DNA from: Paracoccus denitrificans
GTDB lineage: Bacteria; Pseudomonadota; Alphaproteobacteria; Rhodobacterales; Rhodobacteraceae
Direction: 5' to 3'
Assembly: GCF_900100045.1 (NCBI RefSeq)
Contig: NZ_FNEA01000033.1
Coordinates: 1-48,000, forward strand
Length of the DNA: 48,000 nt
In this document: one piece after another, positions 24,119 through 32,140 of the stretch
How the letters are laid out: each line of letters begins with the position of its first letter
How positions within the stretch are numbered: position 1 is the first letter of the stretch
Made by a program: the position numbers and the translations under genes
The notes under the pieces: generated by a model
Seen by the model: only the letters and a program-made list of their open reading frames with translations
Databases searched by the model: none
Told to the model about the DNA's origin: nothing

Positions 24119-24796
24119 CTATGCCGCCGCCTTCCGGTCCCGCTCTTGCAGGGCCGCCATCCGCCTGCCGATGGTCTGGTAATGGCTCACGTCCAGCTCC
24201 ACCCCGAGCCAGTCGCGGCCCAGCAGATGCGCCGCCGCCAGCGTGGAACCGCTGCCGCTGAACGGGTCCAGAACCAGATCGCCGGGCTGGGTGAACGCCC
24301 CGATCAGCCGGCGCAGCGCCGCCACCGGCTTCTGCGTCGGGTGCAACCTGTTGCCGGTATAGGGGAAATCCAGCACATCGGGCACGGGCTGCGCAGGTAA
24401 TTCCGGATCGCCCTTGGCCAGCAGATAGGCCTGTTCGTGCTCGTAGCGCAGGAACCGCGCCGAGGAGGCATAACGCTTGCGGAACACCAGATGCCCGACG
24501 ATGCGGAAGCCAGCCGCTTTCCAGGCCTCCACGAACAAATCCACCTTGTTCCAGCCGTAGAAACTGACGCAGAAACCGCCGTCCTTCAGGACCCGGTGCA
24601 TCTGGGCGAAGGCCGGGCGCAGCCAGCGGGCATTGTCGTCATTGGCGACGGTACGGCCCTGCCGGTCGCGGAACCGGGTCACATAGGGCGGATCGGTCAG
24701 GATGAAATCCACCGAGCCGGTGCCGAAGGCCTGCATCGCCTCGACGCAATCGGCATTGATGACGAGGTTGCGGGGGGTGTTTTCCTGTGCGGTCAT
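24119..24796 (-). CDS. Site-specific DNA methyltransferase (N6-A/N4-C type)
   Basis: A 225-residue amino-methyltransferase. It has the catalytic TDPPYVTRF motif near residue 35 and the AdoMet motif DPFSGSGST near 185, with HPTQKP between them; this order is the beta class. The start at 24796 has GGAC/AGAC-type sequence upstream and fits the family's beginning (NLVINADCVEAMQAF). No restriction enzyme is adjacent, so it is an orphan that probably protects the element or alters expression. Confidence 0.92.
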   Translation of the reverse strand: MTAQENTPRNLVINADCVEAMQAFGTGSVDFILTDPPYVTRFRDRQGRTVANDDNARWLRPAFAQMHRVLKDGGFCVSFYGWNKVDLFVEAWKAAGFRIVGHLVFRKRYASSARFLRYEHEQAYLLAKGDPELPAQPVPDVLDFPYTGNRLHPTQKPVAALRRLIGAFTQPGDLVLDPFSGSGSTLAAAHLLGRDWLGVELDVSHYQTIGRRMAALQERDRKAAA

Positions 24797-25328
24797 GTCT
24801 CTGTCCTTTCGGGTTCGGGGCGGAGGGTCCTTGCCCTGATCCGCCGATGGGCCGCGCCTCACCGGACTGACTTCGGGAAACGCATGTTTCCCCGGAGGCA
24901 GAGCGGCGAGGGCGCAGCCCGACCCGCGGCCGCATGGCTGGCGGTCATGGGTCGGGGCGCAGGGGTGGGGCGGCCCGCAGCCGCAGGCGAGGACACGGCC
25001 CTGCGCCCCGACGACGCCCCAAGGCGGCGCCTGCCCTTTGACGGCCAGACAGGCGGATGCGTGGCGGACAAATCCATGAAACGGGAAAGTCTTCGGGCCG
25101 GGGGTGAGCTGGGCACGGCCCGGTCGAGGCCCCGGCCCGGCATCTGGACAGCCACGATCCGCGCCCGGCTCGGATCACATCGGATCAATGCGACAGAACA
25201 GGGTGCGGCAGGCGGGAATGGCTGAACGCAGCTGCGAGGACACGCTGACCTTCGACGCCGATCCGGTGATACCTGCCTTGCAGGAAGTGGCGGATCAATA
25301 TCGCCAACAACGACCAAACAGCCTCGGA
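24797..25328. other. Gene-free region with a strong 13-base inverted repeat
   Basis: No gene here has family support. TCGGGGCGCAGGG (24952-24964) and its exact complement (24999-25011) form a 13-base stem around 34 bases that are also GC-rich. This could be a structured RNA, a protein-binding site or an origin-related element. A short plus-strand frame from 25218 (MAERSCEDTLTFDADPV) is possible but unsupported. Confidence 0.4.
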
Positions 25329-25745
25329 TCAGGCCTGCGGCGCCAGTTCTCCAAAACCGTTCAGATTGATCAGCGCCGCGATGCCGGTGATCAGGCCGGC
25401 GGTGCCGCAAAGCAGCTTCAGTGCGATGGCGGAGTCGATGGCATCATGGGTAACGCCATGCACGACGGCATATCCGGCGATCATCGCCGGAATCACGAAG
25501 ACAGCCCGCGCCAGCAGGCAGAGGATCGGGTTCTTCGCCTTGAACAGCACCAGAAGCACCAGCCCCACCGACAGCAGCGCGGCGGTTCCTGCCGCAAGGA
25601 CCGAGAGGAGGAACCCGGCCTCGGTGGCATGAGCGAGACGGAACGTCTCGACCGCGACCATCACCGGCAGCGCCCAGGTGGCGAGATACCAGGCGACGAT
25701 GCAGGTGAGCGCGGTGAGCATGACGGCAAGCAGGATCAGGATCAT
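25329..25745 (-). CDS. Four-helix membrane protein, unknown
   Basis: A 138-residue hydrophobic protein with about four membrane segments (near residues 2-32, 44-68, 75-95 and 105-128). I do not recognise a family. The frame begins MILILLAVMLTALTCIVAWY with GGAGGC upstream of the ATG. It is a single gene between two gene-poor stretches. Confidence 0.6.
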   Translation of the reverse strand: MILILLAVMLTALTCIVAWYLATWALPVMVAVETFRLAHATEAGFLLSVLAAGTAALLSVGLVLLVLFKAKNPILCLLARAVFVIPAMIAGYAVVHGVTHDAIDSAIALKLLCGTAGLITGIAALINLNGFGELAPQA

Positions 25746-25983
25746 GGAAGCCTCCGGACCAGCGGGATCAGGGATCGTTCACGACAGGCTGCCAGAGGAT
25801 GTACGCTCCGCCTGCGACCAGCTGCACTACGCCGTTGCTGCGAAAGACAGCGTTCCCAAGACCCGGCGGCGCGTCAAGCGAACGAGCGCGAGATCAAGGA
25901 GATGATGCGGATAGGTGCCGAGAATGCACGACGGCCGGCGACAAGCCGCCAGCCCACGCGCTCGTCGCGAAGGCTCGGACGCC

Positions 25984-26337
25984 TCACCCTTTCCGCAGGA
26001 TCTTCTCCGTCGGCTTGCCCTTGGCCAGTTCGTCGATCAGCTTGTCCAGATAGCGGATCTCCCGCATGAGCGGATCCTCGACCTCCTCCACCTGGACGCC
26101 GCAGACCACGCCCTTGATCAGGGAGCGCGCCGGGTTCATGCGCGGGGCTTGGGCGAAGAAGGTCTCGAAATCCGTCCGGTCTTGCAGCCGGGCTGCCAGT
26201 TGCTCCGGGCTATAGCCGGTCAGCCAGAGGATGATCTCATCGACCTCGGCCCTGGACCGGCCCTTTTTCTCCGCCTTGGCCACGTAATGCGGATAGACGC
26301 TGGCGAAGCTGGTGGTGAAGATCTGGTGCCTGGTCAT
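25984..26337 (-). CDS. DUF2200 protein
   Basis: A 117-residue DUF2200 protein: HQIFTTSFASVYPHYVAKAEKKGRSRAEVDEIILWLTGYS and MNPARSLIKGVVCGVQVEEVEDPLMREIRYLDKLIDELAKG. Function is unknown. The start at 26337 is chosen because the family pattern begins there with GGAGG upstream. It lies 8 bases after the preceding gene and is probably cotranscribed. Confidence 0.88.
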   Translation of the reverse strand: MTRHQIFTTSFASVYPHYVAKAEKKGRSRAEVDEIILWLTGYSPEQLAARLQDRTDFETFFAQAPRMNPARSLIKGVVCGVQVEEVEDPLMREIRYLDKLIDELAKGKPTEKILRKG

Positions 26338-26345
26338 CCTGCCTC

Positions 26346-26702
26346 CTAACCGAACCGCCCCTGCGCATCGGGCCATGTCCAGATGGTCTCGTCAGCCAGG
26401 ATCGCCTCAACGACCGCTTCCGCCCTCAGCCGAACACTCGGGCTGTCGCGCATCGCCATATGCCGGGTCTCGATATCGACCAGGAATGCGACCACCTCAT
26501 CGCGGGGCGTTCCCCGGCGCAGTTGCGAGGCCGCCGCGATCAGATAGCCGTCATATTCGTCCGCGAAGGACAGGTTGGCCTCGTCGTCCCACCTGCCCGC
26601 CCGGCTTTCCGGGTCCAGCAGCCCGATGGGATCCCAGAGCGACCAGCCGATATCGCGCAGCTTCGACAGCTTGATCCGGGGTTGCGGTGCGATTTCGGTC
26701 AT
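26346..26702 (-). CDS. Hypothetical protein, cotranscribed with DUF2200
   Basis: A 118-residue soluble protein (KLRDIGWSLWDPIGLLDPE, SFADEYDGYLIAAASQLRRG, EVVAFLVDIETRHMAM). The pattern is like small uncharacterised proteins with a conserved DEYD motif, but I cannot name a family with certainty. First gene of a two-gene unit with DUF2200; divergent from catB. Confidence 0.7.
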   Translation of the reverse strand: MTEIAPQPRIKLSKLRDIGWSLWDPIGLLDPESRAGRWDDEANLSFADEYDGYLIAAASQLRRGTPRDEVVAFLVDIETRHMAMRDSPSVRLRAEAVVEAILADETIWTWPDAQGRFG

Positions 26703-26886
26703 GGGTCTGCCAAGGGCTGGAGGATGGGACAGCTTCGCACAGGCCGGGGAATGATCGCAACGGTTCCGGCCGCTTGACCGCCGTCCTCCGATCCATCATC
26801 AAGGCCCATGCCAGAGGACGAGAACGCGATGAAGGCTGCGCGACGAATGATCTGAATGACGCCCCGCGCAGGATGCCGGGGCATGG

Positions 26887-26911
26887 GCGCGAGGCCAGCA
26901 GGCCCTCGCGC
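26887..26911 (+). repeat. Hairpin in the catB leader
   Basis: GCGCGAGG and CCTCGCGC pair around a GC-rich loop, then TTTC follows after three bases. It lies about 50 bases before catB. Attenuation is known for some cat genes, so a leader role is possible; it may equally be a plain stem. Confidence 0.3.
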
Positions 26912-26962
26912 GGTTTCTGCCTGCGCAAGCGGGCATGACAGAATCCATTCAGAGAGCGTCAC

Positions 26963-27598
26963 ATGGACAATTATTTCGAAAGCCCGTTCCGGGGCATCAC
27001 CCTCGACCAGCAGGTCACCAATCCTAACATCGTGGTCGGCCGCTACAGCTATTATTCCGGCTATTACCACGGCCACGGCTTCGACGATTGCGCCCGATAC
27101 CTGCTGCCCGACGAGGGCGCGGACCGGCTGATCATCGGCAGTTTCTGCTCGATCGGCTCGGGCGCGGGTTTCATCATGGCGGGCAATCAGGGCCACCGGA
27201 ACGACTGGATCAGTAGCTTCCCCTTCTACTGGATGCCCGAAGTGCCCGCCTTCGCCGGCGCCGCGAACGGCTATCAGCCTGTGGGCGACACCGTGATCGG
27301 CAGCGATGTTTGGATCGGCTCCGAGGCGGTCATCATGCCCGGTATCCGGATCGGCGACGGCGCGGTGATCGGCACCCGCGCGCTGGTGACGCGCGACGTG
27401 GAACCCTACGCCATTGTCGGCGGCAACCCCGCGAAGGTGATCCGCAAGCGTTTCGACGACCGGCAGATAGGGCTGCTGCTGGAGATGCGCTGGTGGGACT
27501 GGTCCGACGAACAGTTGCACGCCGCCATACCCTTGCTGACCAGCGGCGAGGTCGAGGGGCTGCACAGGTATTGGCTGGAAAAGATCCGGGCCGCATGA
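26963..27598 (+). CDS. catB: Type B chloramphenicol O-acetyltransferase (CatB)
   Basis: A 211-residue hexapeptide-repeat (left-handed beta-helix) acyltransferase of the xenobiotic type. MDNYFESPFRG, GRYSYYSGYYHGHGFDDCARYL, IGSFCSIGSG, the catalytic His in AGNQGHR, and AYAIVGGNPA-like (PYAIVGGNPAKVIRKRF) all match CatB. It inactivates chloramphenicol using acetyl-CoA in the cytoplasm. GAGAG precedes the ATG. Length is full. It is the only clear antibiotic-resistance gene in the window. Confidence 0.92.
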   Translation: MDNYFESPFRGITLDQQVTNPNIVVGRYSYYSGYYHGHGFDDCARYLLPDEGADRLIIGSFCSIGSGAGFIMAGNQGHRNDWISSFPFYWMPEVPAFAGAANGYQPVGDTVIGSDVWIGSEAVIMPGIRIGDGAVIGTRALVTRDVEPYAIVGGNPAKVIRKRFDDRQIGLLLEMRWWDWSDEQLHAAIPLLTSGEVEGLHRYWLEKIRAA

Positions 27599-27604
27599 CG
27601 AAGC

Positions 27605-27629
27605 GCGCCCGCTCCCCTGGGGCGGGCGC
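27605..27629 (+). terminator. Hairpin downstream of catB
   Basis: GCGCCCGC and GCGGGCGC pair perfectly around a 9-base loop, 7 bases after the catB stop. There is no T-tract, so rho-independent action is doubtful. Confidence 0.35.
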
Positions 27630-27724
27630 ATCCATGCCGGAACCGGGCGATGCGTGGCCCCTGGCCGCATTGCGATTCGACCTTGGGACGGATAGGCAAA
27701 GCGTCAGGACAAAGGAGGCCCACC

Positions 27725-28402
27725 ATGGGCAGATCGGATCGGGACCTCGATCACCTTCACGAACTCCTGTGGGCCCTGCCCCAGGAAAACCATCCGATGA
27801 GCCTAAGCGAGCTCGACGGCTATGTGACCGGCATCCTGTCATGTCCCGATCTCATCCCGCCCTCCGAATGGCTCCTCCATGTCTGGGGAGAAACCGGCGA
27901 TGCCCGGTTCCCCGACCTGGCAACGGCAGAAGCAACAATCTCGGCGGTGATGGCGCATTACAATGCCATTGCCTCGGAGATCGCACGAAGCCCATGGCTC
28001 GAACCGATCTACGAGGTGGACCCGAACAGCGACGAAACGCTCTGGGAACCCTGGGTGGATGGCTTCACCCGCGCTTTGCGCCTGCGCCCCGAGGCCTGGC
28101 AGGCGGTGCTCGAACAGGCGGATGAGGAAACGCGCTCGGCCCTGATCTTCCTGATGGCCCTGCAGGACATCAACGAAGGGACCAGCACCTTCACCGACGA
28201 AGAAATCGACGAGATCGATCTGGATGCCCCCGACCTGATCCCAAATTGCGTCGCGGCGATCCTGCTCGTCTCGCGCCCGGGGGGCGTTCTGGAGGCAGGC
28301 AATCTCCCTCACGCCCCAACCCGCATCAAACGTCCGGGCCGGAACGATCCCTGCCCCTGCGGCTCGGGACGCAAATACAAGCAATGCTGCGGCAAGAGTT
28401 GA
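27725..28402 (+). CDS. YecA/UPF0149-family protein with SEC-C zinc motif
   Basis: A 225-residue protein. The N-terminal and middle parts are the UPF0149 (YgfB/YecA) helical domain (LSELDGYVTGILSCPDLIPPSEWL, WVDGFTRALRLRPE). The C-terminus is a SEC-C zinc motif (GRNDPCPCGSGRKYKQCCG). Such proteins are thought to be ribosome- or protein-associated; function here is unknown. The start at 27725 has AAGGAGG at ideal spacing. Confidence 0.9.
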   Translation: MGRSDRDLDHLHELLWALPQENHPMSLSELDGYVTGILSCPDLIPPSEWLLHVWGETGDARFPDLATAEATISAVMAHYNAIASEIARSPWLEPIYEVDPNSDETLWEPWVDGFTRALRLRPEAWQAVLEQADEETRSALIFLMALQDINEGTSTFTDEEIDEIDLDAPDLIPNCVAAILLVSRPGGVLEAGNLPHAPTRIKRPGRNDPCPCGSGRKYKQCCGKS

Positions 28403-28527
28403 CGGGTCTACGGGCGAAACGGGCCTTCGATGGCCGGTCTGACAACCCTTTATTCCCGTCCGGCACCTGCCTGCTGTCATTTGGCGTGATGGTGTCGTAG
28501 TGATGGTGAAACGATTCAGGTCGGATC

Positions 28528-28806
28528 ATGCGAACTCATCTTGCTGCTCTTCTCGCTCTCATGGTCGCCGCCGGATGCGCGGTCGGTTCCGGTGCAGTGG
28601 TCAAGGGCGTCGGGCCAGGCGATCTGCTGAAGCTTCGCGAGGGTCCAGGTCTCGAGCATAACATCATCATCGGCTTGCCCGACGGAACGCGCCTTACCCG
28701 CCAGAACTGCGTCACGAATAACGGCAAGGTCTGGTGCAGAGTCTTCCTCACCGACCGGCCTGCCATCTCGGGTTACGTTTCAGCGGACTACCTGGCGCAT
28801 CGCTGA
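28528..28806 (+). CDS. SH3-domain lipoprotein
   Basis: A 92-residue protein with a signal peptide ending in a lipobox (VAAGC, Cys 17) and then a bacterial SH3 domain (DLLKLREGPGLEHNIIIGLPDGTRL ... WCRVFLTDRPAISGYVSADYL). It should be anchored in the envelope and bind peptidoglycan or protein ligands. Single-gene unit. Confidence 0.83.
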   Translation: MRTHLAALLALMVAAGCAVGSGAVVKGVGPGDLLKLREGPGLEHNIIIGLPDGTRLTRQNCVTNNGKVWCRVFLTDRPAISGYVSADYLAHR

Positions 28807-29141
28807 CGGCAGCGTTTCTCGGCCCATTGCTGCCGGTCGGCCTCAACATTTGCTGCGTGACCGTGCCCCCGGAAGCTGACGTTCGACCGGCCTTGCAGCA
28901 AAGTTTCGGCCACGACAGTGACGATGCGGGACGAGGCCGCCGCTTGCAGCTGCCGCGCGACGACGCGCGACATCGCCCCCGGACCGATCTGCGGGCGGAG
29001 AGCCGCCCGACGGCAGAGCGGCGTGGCAGTTCCGGCAAATTCAGCAAAGCCGCCACCCGGACCCTTCTTCAGTAAACGTGGGGCTGGACAACACTCTACC
29101 CAACTGCTCCCCATTGGTGCCAATGGCTAAAGGAAACCACG
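28807..29141. other. Gene-free stretch before the TIR gene
   Basis: No supported gene. Open frames on both strands are low-complexity Arg/Pro shadows. Base composition changes here from GC-rich on the left to the more AT-rich defence island on the right, so an insertion boundary may lie inside. Confidence 0.35.
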
Positions 29142-30041
29142 ATGAGCGCGAATGATCGAGCAATAGAGACGTTAAGGCGTGAGATCGCAAAACTTCAAAC
29201 AGACGGAGCGGCCATCGCAAGAAAGGATGCCGGAATTCGGGCAAAACTTGCGAGCGCTATGGCCGCTCAAGCAAAGGCAAAAACCGCACCCGCGCTTCGA
29301 TTGAAGCAGGCAGAGGCCTCCCGCTTGGAAAAAGAGCTGATGGCGACGAGCAAGAGCCAAGCTGACATCGCGACTAAGATTGCAAAAAAGCAGAGCAGCC
29401 TCAGCGCGAAGCTGGTCGTTCAGGCGAATGAGGCGAAAAAAGCCGATGCAAAGGCGAAAAAAAACCAGGAGCGAGTGTCGAAAACACAGGAGGAAGCAAC
29501 CAGAAAGCTTGAAGCCGGGTATCGAAAGCTGACTTTGGAGAACCAATCATTGGAACAGCGTCTTCAACGCGAGCTGTCAGCGATGAAGCCAACAGCTGGC
29601 CCGACGACCAACGCCGATCTTACCTCCGCTCCCCCGCATGACATTTTCATCTCACACGCTTGGGAAGACAAAGCCGACTTCGTAGAGGCCCTGGCACACA
29701 CTCTGAGGGCTGCGGGCGCAGAGGTCTGGTATGATGACTTTTCGCTTCGTCCTGGTGACAGCCTCCGCCGATCTATTGATAAGGGTTTGGGCTCCAGTCG
29801 CTTCGGTATCGTCGTGTTGTCGACCCACTTTTTCAAGAAGGAGTGGCCTCAGAAAGAGCTGGACGGGTTATTTCAGTTGGAATCGTCCGGTAGGTCTCGA
29901 ATACTGCCAATCTGGCACAAGGTCTCGAAGGACGAGGTGGCGAGCTTCAGTCCAACGATGGCCGACAAACTTGCCTTCAACACTTCGACCAAAAGCGTGG
30001 ACGAGATTGTTGCCGACCTTATGGCGATTATCAGAGATTGA
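29142..30041 (+). CDS. TIR-domain protein with N-terminal coiled coil
   Basis: A 299-residue protein. Residues 1-150 are a long Lys/Ala/Glu-rich coiled coil. Residues about 165-295 are a TIR domain (HDIFISHAWEDKADFVEALAHTL, VWYDDFSLRPGDSLRRSIDKGL, VVLSTHFFKKEWPQKELDGL) with the conserved Glu of NADase TIRs at about E239. Such proteins often act in anti-phage defence by NAD cleavage or signal production. No partner gene (for example ThsA) is adjacent. The gene is more AT-rich than its surroundings. GGAAA precedes the ATG. Confidence 0.88.
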   Translation: MSANDRAIETLRREIAKLQTDGAAIARKDAGIRAKLASAMAAQAKAKTAPALRLKQAEASRLEKELMATSKSQADIATKIAKKQSSLSAKLVVQANEAKKADAKAKKNQERVSKTQEEATRKLEAGYRKLTLENQSLEQRLQRELSAMKPTAGPTTNADLTSAPPHDIFISHAWEDKADFVEALAHTLRAAGAEVWYDDFSLRPGDSLRRSIDKGLGSSRFGIVVLSTHFFKKEWPQKELDGLFQLESSGRSRILPIWHKVSKDEVASFSPTMADKLAFNTSTKSVDEIVADLMAIIRD

Positions 30042-30212
30042 CCGCATGCTCTCTCCCGGCCACGGTCGCCCCGTCGCGCCTGGCTCGCCGCTGGCAAGGT
30101 CGGCCCTTTGCGGACATTCGCCTGTAGTGGTTGCTTGCCCCGAGCTCTCCAAAGTTGCAGGTCGACAGGCATCACTGCTTGTAGTTGGCCGTGACAGGTA
30201 CCGGTGCTAGGC

Positions 30213-30379
30213 TCGCCGGGCATCGGCCGATGGCGACCCACGGCCCGGTAGCACAGCGTGCGTGCTCGGTATCCGGTAGGGTAGATGGTGACCGAGACCC
30301 CCTGCACATCCGTGTCGAAGATCTGGTAGTCCCGCGCCACGTTGGCCGCCCCGCGAACGGTTTTCTCATTATATTTCAA
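30213..30379 (-). pseudogene. 5' fragment of a tyrosine-type integrase
   Basis: From an ATG at 30379 the frame reads MKYNEKTVRGAANVARDYQI, then FDTDVQGVSVTIYPTGYRAR and VGRHRPMPG. This is the arm-binding N-terminal domain of phage/ICE integrases. After about 55 residues the similarity ends and no catalytic domain follows. It is a truncated relic that marks an old integration or deletion junction inside the defence island. Confidence 0.6.
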
Positions 30380-30647
30380 CCTGTTGACTATGCAACGCTC
30401 CGTCTTTCTCGTCCCGACATGAGGCGTCGATTCGCGCCTGGATCAAGGCAAGCATGGCCGAATGACCGGAAAGGAGGCGGAGACCGGAAGTGGGGTGGCG
30501 TTCCGTGTTCCGCTTCAGCACCTTGGCTGCCCGGAAAGAAGGAAGCGGCTTTCAGAGTTCGAGAAGCGTGAAGTGCGATGACATAGAAGCATAAACGCGT
30601 CTGCCGGCAAACGACTCAACTGTGAGCCGATCGCGCGACGAGCTGTA

Positions 30648-30676
30648 TTGCTCAAGGTGGTCCAGAAGCATAGACT
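30648..30676 (+). promoter_or_regulatory. Promoter of the CBASS-like operon
   Basis: TTGCTC (30648-30653) and TAGACT (30671-30676) are 17 bases apart, and the start codon follows 28 bases after the -10 box. A ribosome site AGAGGA (30692-30697) precedes the ATG at 30704. The operon therefore has its own promoter and is separate from the TIR gene. Confidence 0.55.
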
Positions 30677-30703
30677 AACCAAGCAACACTAAGAGGATAC
30701 TGG

Positions 30704-32140
30704 ATGAAGCTTACCGCAACTTTCAAGTCGTTTCTTCAGGATACAGTGAATCTAAACGATTCCCGAATTGCCAGTCTTGAAAGTAGCGTGGATGCAATAA
30801 AGAAATTCATACGCCAATCTGAATACAAGCCAAAATTTATTGCATTCCACGAGCAAGGTTCTTGGGCGCATGAAACAATTATCAAGCCGCTAAATGGCGA
30901 CGAATTTGACGCTGACCTTCTATTAGCTGTCGAGCCTGTAGATGGCTGGAGCGCGAGTGATTATGTTGCGAAACTGGGCAAGATCTTCAGCGAAAGTGCG
31001 ACCTATAAAGATAAAACCAAAGTTTATGACTTTTGCGTCACCATAGTTTACGCGAACGACAAGCGCATAGACATCTCTCCATTGGTTAAGGATAGGGGTG
31101 GGATAAGAAGATATGAGGTCTGCGATCGCGGCAATGACGCCTTTGTGCAGAGCGAGCCGATGGAATACACGGCTTGGATTAAGCAGCGTAACGGATATTC
31201 TGGCTCGAATTCATTCCGAAAAGTGACTAGGCTCATTAAGTATATCAGAGATATCAAGGGAACATTTACCTGCCCATCAGTTCTTCTCACAACGCTTATT
31301 GGAAACCAAATCGACTGGTATGATCATGGCTCTGCTGCATTCAGTGATACCCCAACTACACTAAAGACTGTCTTGGGCAGGCTGGATGACTGGCTTCAAG
31401 CACGACCGAAAAAGCCGAGAGTGCAAAACCCGAAGCTGGCAACGGAAGATTTCGCCAGTCAGTTGACCGATGATCAGTACGAAAATCTTCGGAAGGTCAT
31501 GAAGCGCTACCGTACTTGGGTTGATGATGCGTATGATGAGAAAGATCGCGACGAAAGTATCAAAAAGTGGCAGAGGGTCTTTGGGAGCGACTTTGCCAAG
31601 GGTGAGGTTTTAACAAAGGCTGCTGCCCAGATCGTTTCGCCCTATCGGGCACTTCTTGATACAACTGCGCGTCACTCTAGCGATCTCGTGGAGGCTTTCT
31701 ATAGATTTGGTGCCAAGCTCCTTCCGGCAGGCTTTTATACTCCGCCTTATCTTCGCCAGCCAACCTGGCGCACGAATGGGCATGTTTCGGAGAACGTGTA
31801 TGTCATCGCTTCATGGCATAGGCACAAGAACAGCGGCGGACGGAGGATCGAAGATGGCGAGATCCTTCCCTCCAACGGTGGAGTTTGGCTGGCTCCACGC
31901 GTCGGGTTTGATCAAGACGTTCCAGATAATTGTCGAGTGGAGTGGCGGGTCACGAACACCGGTGTTGTAGCATTAACTGCGCAAGCGGGCCGGGGCGACT
32001 TCTATCCAGCGTCTACAGGCACCAGGCGGTGGGAAGAGCTGCGCTATCGTGGTGTGCACTTTGTTGAAGCATTCATAGTGCTGCGTTCTGGTGATATCCT
32101 CGTTGGAAAGAGCAAGCCGTTTCACGTGGTGATCGAATGA
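30704..32140 (+). CDS. CD-NTase (SMODS nucleotidyltransferase) with AGS-C sensor domain
   Basis: A 478-residue CBASS synthase. The N-terminal nucleotidyltransferase shows the GS motif (EQGSWAHETIIKP, G52-S53), the metal-binding DAD (D69, D71) in GDEFDADLLL, and a third Asp in KRIDISPL (D123). A helical region follows. Residues about 350-478 (VYVIASWHRHKNSGG ... HFVEAFIVLRSGDILVGKSKPF) resemble the AGS-C sensor domain. It should make a cyclic oligonucleotide on infection. The stop overlaps the effector start (ATGA). Product chemistry cannot be read from sequence. Confidence 0.88.
   Translation: MKLTATFKSFLQDTVNLNDSRIASLESSVDAIKKFIRQSEYKPKFIAFHEQGSWAHETIIKPLNGDEFDADLLLAVEPVDGWSASDYVAKLGKIFSESATYKDKTKVYDFCVTIVYANDKRIDISPLVKDRGGIRRYEVCDRGNDAFVQSEPMEYTAWIKQRNGYSGSNSFRKVTRLIKYIRDIKGTFTCPSVLLTTLIGNQIDWYDHGSAAFSDTPTTLKTVLGRLDDWLQARPKKPRVQNPKLATEDFASQLTDDQYENLRKVMKRYRTWVDDAYDEKDRDESIKKWQRVFGSDFAKGEVLTKAAAQIVSPYRALLDTTARHSSDLVEAFYRFGAKLLPAGFYTPPYLRQPTWRTNGHVSENVYVIASWHRHKNSGGRRIEDGEILPSNGGVWLAPRVGFDQDVPDNCRVEWRVTNTGVVALTAQAGRGDFYPASTGTRRWEELRYRGVHFVEAFIVLRSGDILVGKSKPFHVVIE

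Noticed and set aside
24437..25225. 262-codon plus-strand frame across the DNA methyltransferase
   Set aside because: Antisense of a clear methyltransferase and then non-coding DNA; no ribosome site or motif.
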